A stretch of 6,146 nucleotides of DNA from Pseudomonadota bacterium (GTDB lineage Bacteria > Myxococcota_A > Polyangia > Polyangiales > Polyangiaceae). The translations under genes and the position numbers were made by a program. Location: contig QGUH01000244.1 in the NCBI GenBank assembly GCA_003242355.1, positions 1 through 6,146 of the forward strand, written 5' to 3'. This document shows, piece by piece, positions 1 through 5,285 of this stretch. The notes under the pieces are model-generated. The model was given only the letters and a program-made list of their open reading frames with translations. It did no database searches and was not told the origin of the DNA. How positions within the stretch are numbered: position 1 is the first letter of the stretch; every line of letters begins with the position of its first letter.

Positions 1-614
1 AACTCACGCGCTTTCGCTTCGTCCGCGCCGAGGCGCTTCACGGCATAGCCCCAAGCGGCGAGATAGTTGTAGCGAGCCCCCCCCGAGGTCTTGGGGTTGG
101 GCGTGATCACCTTCACGTCGTTCCGAATCAGATCGTTCCAGTCTCGGATGTTCTTCGGGTTGCCCTTACGCACCAAGAACACGATGGTGGACGTGTAGGG
201 CGCGCTTCGGTGCGGGAGCCGCGCCTGCCAATCCTTGGGAATCAGGCCGGCTTTCTCGTGCATCTGATCGATGTCGTAAGCGAGCGCCAGCGTCACCACG
301 TCGGCCTCGAGCCCGTCGATCACCGCGCGCGCTTGCTTGCCCGCACCCCCCGTGCACTGCTTGATCGTGACCTCTTGACCCGTTTTCTCCTTCCAATGCT
401 TGGCAAACAGCGGATTGTACTCCGCATACAACTCCCGGGTCGGGTCGTAGGAGACGTTGAGTAGCGTTACCGGCTTTTTGACGGGAGCCGCCGCACTCGA
501 GGCCTCGGCAGTCGATTCGGGAGTAGACGCTTCCGTTTTCTTGCACCCCGAGAGGCCGAGTAGAGCGAGGGTGTTCGTCAGCAGATAAAAGAGGACCGTG
601 CGACGCGCATTCAT
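1..614 (-). CDS. sbp: Sulfate-binding lipoprotein of an ABC sulfate importer (Sbp family), N-terminal 204 residues, cut by left edge
   Basis: Periplasmic receptor that would bind sulfate and hand it to the CysTWA-type ABC permease. The match to enterobacterial Sbp is strong and near-continuous: LLNVSYDPTRELY at residues 51-63, GLEADVVTLALAYDID at 101-116, SAPYTSTIVFLVRKGNPK at 137-154 and VITPNPKTSGGAR at 169-181. The SGG at 177-179 corresponds to Ser130-Gly131-Gly132 of Salmonella Sbp, which contact sulfate. Residues 1-24 form a lipoprotein signal peptide ending in the lipobox LSGC, so Cys24 is the likely lipid anchor; enteric Sbp is soluble instead. Residues 25-48 are a Ser/Ala/Thr/Glu-rich tether. 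The ligand loop is altered: it reads QCTGGAGKQ (86-94) where enteric Sbp has QSHGGSGKQ. The family is usually about 330-350 residues, so roughly 40% lies off the left edge. The ATG is 7 nt after the rrf2-family stop with no strong ribosome site, which suggests translational coupling. Family identity is near certain; sulfate over a related oxyanion is inferred. Confidence 0.95.
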   Translation of the reverse strand, partial: MNARRTVLFYLLTNTLALLGLSGCKKTEASTPESTAEASSAAAPVKKPVTLLNVSYDPTRELYAEYNPLFAKHWKEKTGQEVTIKQCTGGAGKQARAVIDGLEADVVTLALAYDIDQMHEKAGLIPKDWQARLPHRSAPYTSTIVFLVRKGNPKNIRDWNDLIRNDVKVITPNPKTSGGARYNYLAAWGYAVKRLGADEAKARE

Positions 615-621
615 GGTTTGA

Positions 622-1050
622 CTACCGTTCTTTCGAGAGGCGGGAAGCGTCGGAGACGACGTCCGCGAGTACGAGATGGGACAATTCGCGGCGAGCGGCG
701 TTGCTTGCCCGGGAAAGGGCGAGCTCGGCCGCACAGGGACCGTGGCCACGGCACTCGCGGCAACGGCCCTCCGACGCCAGGCAGGCGAGCGGAAAAACGG
801 GCCCGCTCAGGCACTCGACGACCTCGGCAATGCTGAGCTGGGCTGGATCGACCGCGAGCGTGTAGCCGCCGTCGCGCCCGCGCAGGGCCCGAACGATGCC
901 CTGTTGGCGGAGCTCGACGAGGATCAGAGCGAGGAATTTGGGCGGCAGCCCCTCCCGCTTGGCGAGTTCGGCCACGGAGACAGGGCGCTCGGAGCCCTGC
1001 GCCATCGAGGCGAGAGCCCGGATCCCGTACGTGGTGCGTCGTGTAAACAC
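622..1050 (-). CDS. Rrf2-family transcriptional regulator with a cysteine cluster, GTG start
   Basis: A 142-residue DNA-binding regulator of the Rrf2 family (relatives: IscR, NsrR, CymR). It opens with the family signature (FTRRTTYGIRALASMA, residues 2-17). The winged helix follows: VSVAELAKREGLPPKFLALILVEL is helix-turn-helix, and the wing is LRGRDGGYTLA (56-66), matching the RGxxGGY of IscR. Residues 90-106 carry C-x6-C-x2-C-x5-C (Cys90, 97, 100, 106), with a further Cys80. IscR and NsrR use three cysteines spaced x5 and x5 for an iron-sulfur cluster, so a cluster here is plausible but the spacing differs. CymR, the cysteine-metabolism repressor, lacks such a cluster. The gene sits between the porin and the sulfate-binding gene and is probably co-transcribed with the latter (7-nt gap), pointing to sulfur control. 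GTG is chosen because the family N-terminus begins exactly there and TAGG lies 6 nt upstream. Family call is firm; effector and targets are inferred. Confidence 0.93.
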   Translation of the reverse strand: MFTRRTTYGIRALASMAQGSERPVSVAELAKREGLPPKFLALILVELRQQGIVRALRGRDGGYTLAVDPAQLSIAEVVECLSGPVFPLACLASEGRCRECRGHGPCAAELALSRASNAARRELSHLVLADVVSDASRLSKER

Positions 1051-1054
1051 AGTC

Positions 1055-1075
1055 AGCCTATCAACTTAGTAGACT
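1055..1075. promoter_or_regulatory. 21-bp imperfect palindrome, probable Rrf2-family operator
   Basis: Half-sites AGCCTATCAA and TTAGTAGACT flank a central C; 7 of 10 mirrored positions are complementary. It lies just upstream of the regulator's GTG start, shares three bases with the predicted -10 element and covers the predicted transcription start and the TAGG ribosome site. Palindromes of this general size and AT-rich centre are typical of Rrf2-family operators. Its position fits autorepression by occlusion. That this protein binds it is inference. Confidence 0.5.
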
Positions 1076-1102
1076 TTAGGTCGCACACTGACCGAACGTC
1101 AA
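1073..1102 (-). promoter_or_regulatory. Predicted sigma-70 promoter of the rrf2-family and sbp genes
   Basis: On the minus strand, -35 TTGACG (1097-1102) and -10 TAAAGT (1073-1078) are separated by 18 bp. The predicted start is near 1066, giving a leader of about 16 nt before the GTG at 1050. The -35 matches the consensus at 5 of 6 positions and the -10 at 4 of 6. The palindrome at 1055-1075 overlaps the downstream edge. It would allow the regulator and sulfate-binding genes to be expressed independently of the porin. Confidence 0.45.
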
Positions 1103-1137
1103 CGAAAAAGTGGGTGCCGCCCTGGTGGGCCCTCGGT

Positions 1138-1157
1138 GCGCGGTCGAAAAACCGCGC
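1138..1157 (-). terminator. Perfect 7-bp hairpin downstream of the porin gene, possible weak terminator
   Basis: GCGCGGT (1138-1144) and ACCGCGC (1151-1157) are perfect reverse complements with a 6-nt loop, 12 nt after the porin stop codon at 1170. No T-run follows directly. The nearest on the minus strand is five T residues at about 1105-1109, roughly 30 nt beyond, after a weaker GCCC/GGGC hairpin. It is therefore not a canonical intrinsic terminator; it could attenuate read-through into the regulator gene or stabilise the 3' end of the porin mRNA. Confidence 0.3.
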
Positions 1158-1169
1158 GATATCGAGGGT

Positions 1170-2591
1170 TCAGAAGGCGACCTGGACCCGACTCACGAGG
1201 AGGGACTCCGCAGGACGATTTCCCTCGGCGTCGCCGTCACGGAACGTCGTCCGCTCGTAGTTGAGCTGCAGACGGACCTTGGGCGCGAAGTACCAGTTCG
1301 CACCGATGGCCCAGGCGCTGGCCCGCCTTGCAGCTGAACTGGAATCCGCTAGCCCTGACTCGAACGTGTCCGAGTCGAATCGGATCTCGGTGTACCGACC
1401 GGCCAGCTCCAGCGCTCCGAACCCGCCCTCCTCCGGGTCGAATGGTTCATCCGGAGACACCGACTTGAACGAGGGCTTCCCGCCGATGGCGACGGAGCCC
1501 ATCACCTGAAATGCCTGGTGGCGCACCGTTTCGGTTTGCGTGCCGTCCGTGACGCGCTCGGAGACGTGCACGTATTCGCCGAGAACACCGATCGGGCCGA
1601 CGTAATAGTAGGCCTGCGGTGAGAGGATGGTGCGTTCGCCGGCGGCGGACGCAGTGCTCGCGTATTGGAAGAAGGTGTTCTGCCCTGCGGTTCGGTACTG
1701 AGGCAGCGGACCGGCTTGATCACCGAAATTCGCTGCGAAGCCGATTCCGAAGTCTTTCAATGCATCGACCCCGAGCGGACGGAAAGGATGCGCGAAGACG
1801 CGACCGACGTAATCCTTGGAATCGTTCGCGTCGGTTTCACCGCTCTGGCCGTTGGGCACGCCGTTGTACAGGCCGAGGGCCCAATCGATCGCGCCGTCGA
1901 GCAGGGATCCGTGGAGCTGGACGCCGACGTCGCGGTTCGGCACGAGCGCCGTCGGGAACGCGAGCTCGATGAACGTCGGATCGGAAATCGGCTGGAGCCG
2001 CTCGAGGCCGACCGGCACCTTGCCCTTGCCGACGCGGAGCTGCACGGCGTCGATGACGTGGAAGTTCACGTAGGCGTCGAGCAGGCTCGCGCGACTCCCC
2101 GCGAAATCGGGCAGAATCCGGAACTCGAAATACTTGTATACCGTCGCATCGATCGACGGCCGCGCGCGCCGAACGAGGAAGGTGTTTCGATGGTCGCCGT
2201 TGGGGAAGAAGCGGGCATCCACGTGAACCAACCCGCGGACGTCGAGCTTGTGCGCTCCATCCTCCGACGCGATCGTGAAGCGCTTCCACTTCTTGGGCGC
2301 TGGGGCTTCCTTGGCCTCCGGCGGCTCGATGGAAGGAAGTGGTGCCGGCTCGACGCTTTCCGCGACGGGCGGCGGCACCGTTGGAGCCGCCGCCGGCTCG
2401 GGCGCGGGCACGGGAGAAGGTTCTGACGGGACCGCGGGCGAGGCCGGGCTCTCCACCGCCTCCGGAGCAACCGGTGAGGACGGCTCCGGCGGCGGTGCGG
2501 GCTCGGGCTCTGTCGCGGGCGTCTGTGCGAATAGAGGAAGCGCAGTCGTGATGGCGACCAACAACGCGCTTCCAGAAAGGCGAGTTTGCAT
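1170..2591 (-). CDS. Outer-membrane porin of the phosphate-selective OprO/OprP family with a proline-rich N-terminal arm
   Basis: A 473-residue outer-membrane beta-barrel that would let small anions cross the outer membrane. Residues 1-22 are a signal peptide (MQTRLSG, then a hydrophobic core ending PLFA). Residues 24-101 are an arm rich in Pro, Ala and Glu (28 prolines in 78 residues, no lysine before 94). The barrel, about 102-473, carries the Porin_O_P pattern: RGLVHVDARFF, FLVRRARPSIDATVYKYFEF, DFAGSRASLLDAYVNF, LRVGKGKVPVGLERLQ, then PTALVPNRDVGVQLHG. The C-terminus is VAF, the terminal aromatic expected for BAM-dependent barrels. OprP is a 16-stranded phosphate channel; the barrel length here fits. 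Placement beside a sulfate-binding protein and opposite a sulfatase suggests sulfate or small organosulfates rather than phosphate, but selectivity cannot be read from sequence. No clear ribosome site precedes the ATG. The start is chosen because it gives a complete signal peptide. It leads the minus-strand gene set. Confidence 0.9.
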   Translation of the reverse strand: MQTRLSGSALLVAITTALPLFAQTPATEPEPAPPPEPSSPVAPEAVESPASPAVPSEPSPVPAPEPAAAPTVPPPVAESVEPAPLPSIEPPEAKEAPAPKKWKRFTIASEDGAHKLDVRGLVHVDARFFPNGDHRNTFLVRRARPSIDATVYKYFEFRILPDFAGSRASLLDAYVNFHVIDAVQLRVGKGKVPVGLERLQPISDPTFIELAFPTALVPNRDVGVQLHGSLLDGAIDWALGLYNGVPNGQSGETDANDSKDYVGRVFAHPFRPLGVDALKDFGIGFAANFGDQAGPLPQYRTAGQNTFFQYASTASAAGERTILSPQAYYYVGPIGVLGEYVHVSERVTDGTQTETVRHQAFQVMGSVAIGGKPSFKSVSPDEPFDPEEGGFGALELAGRYTEIRFDSDTFESGLADSSSAARRASAWAIGANWYFAPKVRLQLNYERTTFRDGDAEGNRPAESLLVSRVQVAF

Positions 2592-2602
2592 GGGCGGTAG
2601 TA

Positions 2603-2629
2603 GCTATAGTCCGCATTCGAATCTGTCAA
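2603..2629 (-). promoter_or_regulatory. Predicted promoter of the porin gene (near-leaderless transcript)
   Basis: On the minus strand a perfect -35 TTGACA (2624-2629) is followed after 15 bp by TATAGC (2603-2608), a 4-of-6 match to -10. The spacing is shorter than the usual 17 bp. The -10 ends only 11 nt before the porin ATG, so the leader would be about 5 nt. CTACTA, a hexamer also present in the 1055-1075 palindrome, lies at 2598-2603. Confidence 0.45.
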
Positions 2630-2634
2630 GCGCC

Positions 2635-2643
2635 ATTATCATA
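2635..2643 (-). promoter_or_regulatory. Alternative -10 element for the porin gene
   Basis: Minus strand TATGATAAT contains GATAAT (5 of 6 matches to -10), about 45 nt upstream of the porin ATG. The best-placed -35 is poor (TTCGAT, 16 bp upstream) and lies inside the inverted repeat at 2655-2680. That layout is what a promoter helped or blocked by a bound regulator looks like. It would give a normal-length leader of about 37 nt, in contrast to the nearer promoter. Confidence 0.35.
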
Positions 2644-2654
2644 CGCCGCATAAC

Positions 2655-2680
2655 GAATCGAATAACTTAGGATTCGATTC
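2655..2680. repeat. Perfect 9-bp inverted repeat upstream of the porin, candidate operator
   Basis: GAATCGAAT (2655-2663) and ATTCGATTC (2672-2680) are exact reverse complements separated by 8 bp (AACTTAGG). It sits 64-89 bp upstream of the porin start and overlaps the -35 position of the alternative promoter. The heptamer AACTTAG at 2664-2670 also occurs inside the palindrome before the regulator gene (1063-1069) in the same orientation. A dyad in a promoter region suggests a transcription-factor site; the factor is unknown. Confidence 0.5.
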
Positions 2681-3018
2681 AGGGTGCGAATGGCGCTGTC
2701 CCGCAGTGCGCCAAATCACGAGTTTTCTTCGCGTGGTGTTGCGGGAGCAGCAGTCCAGCAACAGCGCGTGCTGCGCAGGAAGCAAATCGTTCACTCCCGG
2801 GATTGAACGGCGCTTTTCTGCTTTCCGACGTGGGGGAGAGCCGATTTCGGCTTCGAAAGCGCTCCCGGGCTCGGCATCTCTTCCGATGTTCACGTCGAAA
2901 AACGGCAGCGGTGGCGGACGGCACGTTCACTGCATTGGCGCGGCGCACCGAGCGCGCGTTCGTCGAGGGGACGGCGCGTGTGCCGGTTTCACGAACGAAG
3001 GTGACGAAAAGTAACTCG
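2681..3018. other. Non-coding spacer between the divergent porin and sulfatase genes
   Basis: About 340 nt with no convincing gene on either strand: the short open frames here have no recognisable protein features and lack good ribosome sites. The plus-strand promoter for the sulfatase should lie here, but I found no well-spaced -35/-10 pair, so it may use another sigma factor or a weak, activator-dependent promoter. Small dyads are present: GCAGCA/TGCTGC (2747-2752 and 2769-2774), and GGGAG/CTCCC (2834-2838 and 2862-2866) enclosing AGCCG/CGGCT (2839-2843 and 2848-2852). They could fold in RNA but could also arise by chance in GC-rich DNA. Confidence 0.5.
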
Positions 3019-3024
3019 AAAGGA
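3019..3024 (+). promoter_or_regulatory. Ribosome binding site of the sulfatase gene
   Basis: AAAGGA ends 5 nt before the ATG at 3030, a good match to the anti-Shine-Dalgarno sequence. It is the clearest ribosome site in the window and decides the sulfatase start. Confidence 0.75.
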
Positions 3025-3029
3025 CGGTC

Positions 3030-5282
3030 ATGCTCCGGAGATATGAATCGCTACGATGGCTCCCCTGGTTCTTGAGTGCGTTTGCCGCGGCGTGCGTCGG
3101 CGCCTGCACGCACTCGGAACCGGAGCAGGAGGTCGAACCGAGTGAGGGAGGCGGCGCGATCGGGCTCGAGCTGCGGCTCGGGCCCGACATCGAAGTCGAC
3201 GTCGTGCGGTACACCATCGAGGGACCCCGTGGGTACTCGCGAACGGGGGAGATTCCCGTGGTCGACGCGTCCGAGATTCATCACGTGATTTCCGGAATTC
3301 CGGCGGGTCGCGGATATCTCGTGACGCTGGAGGCGGAATCGAACGACCGCGAGACGACGTGCTCCGGGCAGGCGGAGTTCGACGTGGTGGCGCAGAGGAC
3401 CCAGTCCGTCTGGGTGACGATCGAGTGCCGGAAGCGACCGAGGCACGGCACCGTGGTGATCGGCGCCGACACCAACGTGTGCCCGATCATCGAGTCGCTT
3501 GCCGCGGCTCCGAGCCGAATCCTCGTGGGAGGAACCACCGAGCTTTCGGCGACGGCGAGCGATCCCGATGGAGGGCCGTCGAAGCTCGAGTACCGGTGGT
3601 CGACGAGCTCGGGCAGCCTCGAAGGAGAGGATACTTCCTCCGCGGTGTTGACCGCCCACCATCCGGGGACGACGACGGTGACGCTCGAGGTCTCCGACGG
3701 CTCCTGCACGGAAAGCTGGAGCGTGGACGTGACGGTGGTGCGTCCGAACATCCTGCTCATCGTGGCGGACGACCTCGGCTACTCGGACATCGGCGCTTTC
3801 GGCAGCGAGATCGCGACCCCGAACCTGGACGCGCTCGCCGCCGAGGGACGCCTCGTCACCGATCATCATTCGGGCGCCCTGTGCGCGCCCACGCGGGCGA
3901 TGTTGATCTCGGGAACGGACCACCACCCCGTCGGGCTCGGACGCCAGGGCGCGGGGACGGGATCGCAGGCCGGGCAACCCGGCTACGAGGGATACCTGAA
4001 CGACAAGGCCGTGTCCGTGGCCGAGCTCTTGCGGGACGCCGGGTATCACACGTACATCGCCGGCAAGTGGCACCTCGGCAACGAGGATCATCAGACGCCG
4101 AAGCACTGGGGCTACGAGTCGTCTTACGTGCTGCTTCCCGGCGTCTCCACGCACTTCAACGAGTTCGCGGATCCGCCGACGCCCCAACAGGCGCGTCAGT
4201 ACCGCGAGAACGGGGAGTTCGTGACGCCGCCGCGCGACTTTTACAGCACGGACTTCTACACCGACAAGCTGATCGAGTACATCGACGCGAACCGAGGGGA
4301 CGGCAAGCCGTTCTACGCGTTCGCTGCGTACACCTCGCCGCACTGGCCGTTGCAAGTCACCGACGCGTTCATCGATCGCTATCGCGGACGCTACGACGAA
4401 GGGTACGACGCCATCCGCGAGGCGCGCCTCGCGCGGCAGCGAGAGCTCGGGATCATTCCGCCGGATTTGGTTCCCAATCCGCTCCTTCCGCCGAGCAGCG
4501 CTTACCCGATTTGGGATCAGCTGACGCCCGAGCAACGGCAGAACGAGGCACGCCGCATGGAGATCTACGCGGCGATGGTGGAGAACCTCGATTGGAACAT
4601 CGGCAGGTTGATTTCGTACTTGAAGTCGATCGGCGAATACGAAAACACCTTCATCTGGTTCCAGTCCGACAACGGGCCGGAAGGCGGATTCCGTGACCAG
4701 ATCGTAGGCAAGGACAACAGCCTGCAGAATCTCGGCAGACGCGGGTCGTACGTGGGGATCGGACCGCGCTGGGCGGAGGTCAGCGCGACGCCGTTCCGAC
4801 TCTGGAAGGGCTTCGCGACGGAAGGCGGCGTCGTGGTGCCGGCGATCGCCCGTTTGCCGGGCCAGTCCAAGAGTCGTCCGGCCTTCGCGGGCTTGACGCA
4901 CGTCACCGACCTCGTGCCGACGTTCCTCGAACTCGCCGGCGTGCCGAACCCGGGCACCGAGTACAACGGACGAACGGTGCACCCGATCTCCGGGGTGTCG
5001 CTCGCTCCGGTGTTGCAAGAACGGGCGCCCCGCGCGCGCGGGCCGAGCGATTGGCTCGCCGACGAGCTCTCGGGACACAGCTACGTGATCCGAGATCGCT
5101 GGAAGCTGCTCTGGCTCACGGGCAATCTCGGGACGTCGAGCTGGCAGCTCTTCGACCTCGCTACCGATCGGGGGGAGACGACGGACGTCTCCGCGCAACA
5201 TCCGGACATCGTTCAGACGTTGCTCGCCGATTGGGACGCGTACGTCGAACGCAATGGGGTCATCCTCGAACCTCCTCGGTGA
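3030..5282 (+). CDS. Lipoprotein arylsulfatase, AtsA-like (S1 family, FGly type), with PKD-like N-terminal module
   Basis: A 750-residue hydrolase that would cleave sulfate esters in the cell envelope to release inorganic sulfate. Residues 1-26 form a lipoprotein signal (hydrophobic core, lipobox VGAC, anchor Cys26). Residues 35-145 are a beta-rich module (GLELRLGPDIEVDVVRYTI, ending WVTIECR). Residues 151-236 are PKD/Ig-like (ATASDPDGG, LEYRWSTSSG, VTLEVSDGSC). The sulfatase domain starts at RPNILLIVADDLGYSDIGAF (238). Its motifs match Pseudomonas arylsulfatase throughout: calcium residues Asp247, Asp248, Asp547 and Asn548; CAPTR at 285-289, where Cys285 becomes formylglycine; GTDHH; GKWHLG with Lys346 and His348; SPHWPL with His438; Lys593. 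All expected catalytic residues are present, so it should be active once matured. An FGE gene follows after 3 nt, clearly as one operon, and would supply the maturation. Pseudomonas AtsA is about 530 residues; the excess is the N-terminal pair of modules. The natural substrate is unknown; aryl versus alkyl sulfate cannot be decided. Confidence 0.96.
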   Translation: MLRRYESLRWLPWFLSAFAAACVGACTHSEPEQEVEPSEGGGAIGLELRLGPDIEVDVVRYTIEGPRGYSRTGEIPVVDASEIHHVISGIPAGRGYLVTLEAESNDRETTCSGQAEFDVVAQRTQSVWVTIECRKRPRHGTVVIGADTNVCPIIESLAAAPSRILVGGTTELSATASDPDGGPSKLEYRWSTSSGSLEGEDTSSAVLTAHHPGTTTVTLEVSDGSCTESWSVDVTVVRPNILLIVADDLGYSDIGAFGSEIATPNLDALAAEGRLVTDHHSGALCAPTRAMLISGTDHHPVGLGRQGAGTGSQAGQPGYEGYLNDKAVSVAELLRDAGYHTYIAGKWHLGNEDHQTPKHWGYESSYVLLPGVSTHFNEFADPPTPQQARQYRENGEFVTPPRDFYSTDFYTDKLIEYIDANRGDGKPFYAFAAYTSPHWPLQVTDAFIDRYRGRYDEGYDAIREARLARQRELGIIPPDLVPNPLLPPSSAYPIWDQLTPEQRQNEARRMEIYAAMVENLDWNIGRLISYLKSIGEYENTFIWFQSDNGPEGGFRDQIVGKDNSLQNLGRRGSYVGIGPRWAEVSATPFRLWKGFATEGGVVVPAIARLPGQSKSRPAFAGLTHVTDLVPTFLELAGVPNPGTEYNGRTVHPISGVSLAPVLQERAPRARGPSDWLADELSGHSYVIRDRWKLLWLTGNLGTSSWQLFDLATDRGETTDVSAQHPDIVQTLLADWDAYVERNGVILEPPR

Positions 5283-5285
5283 ACG

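Noticed and set aside
166..546. Minus-strand 126-codon open frame inside the sbp gene
   Set aside because: Frame shadow: the true frame starts at 614 and matches Sbp throughout.
676..1260. Plus-strand 194-codon open frame across the rrf2-family gene and its upstream region
   Set aside because: It is the complement of a clear Rrf2-family gene; its translation shows no recognisable features.
2320..2530. Repetitive GGC/GCC-rich DNA considered as a tandem repeat
   Set aside because: It encodes the Pro/Ala/Glu arm of the porin and shows no regular DNA repeat unit.
1665..2616. Long open frames on both strands overlapping the porin (253 codons plus, 259 codons minus)
   Set aside because: No domain or signal sequence, and the porin frame has a continuous family match from signal peptide to terminal phenylalanine.
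2747..2774. GCAGCA/TGCTGC inverted repeat as an operator
   Set aside because: Only 6 bp with a 16-nt GC-rich spacer and no promoter next to it; not distinguishable from background.
2834..2866. Nested dyads GGGAG/CTCCC and AGCCG/CGGCT as a possible small RNA or riboswitch
   Set aside because: Stems are only 5 bp, with no terminator after them and no match to a known riboswitch core that I can recognise. Chance dyads are common at this GC content.
2706..3014. Small open frames in the divergent spacer (102 and 90 codons plus, 84 and 89 codons minus)
   Set aside because: No good ribosome site, no signal or domain, and mutually overlapping frames of biased composition. Treated as non-coding.
3359..4696. 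A 445-codon open frame on the plus strand in another frame inside the sulfatase
   Set aside because: Extremely Arg-rich translation with no motifs; it overlaps the sulfatase catalytic core, so it is a frame shadow.
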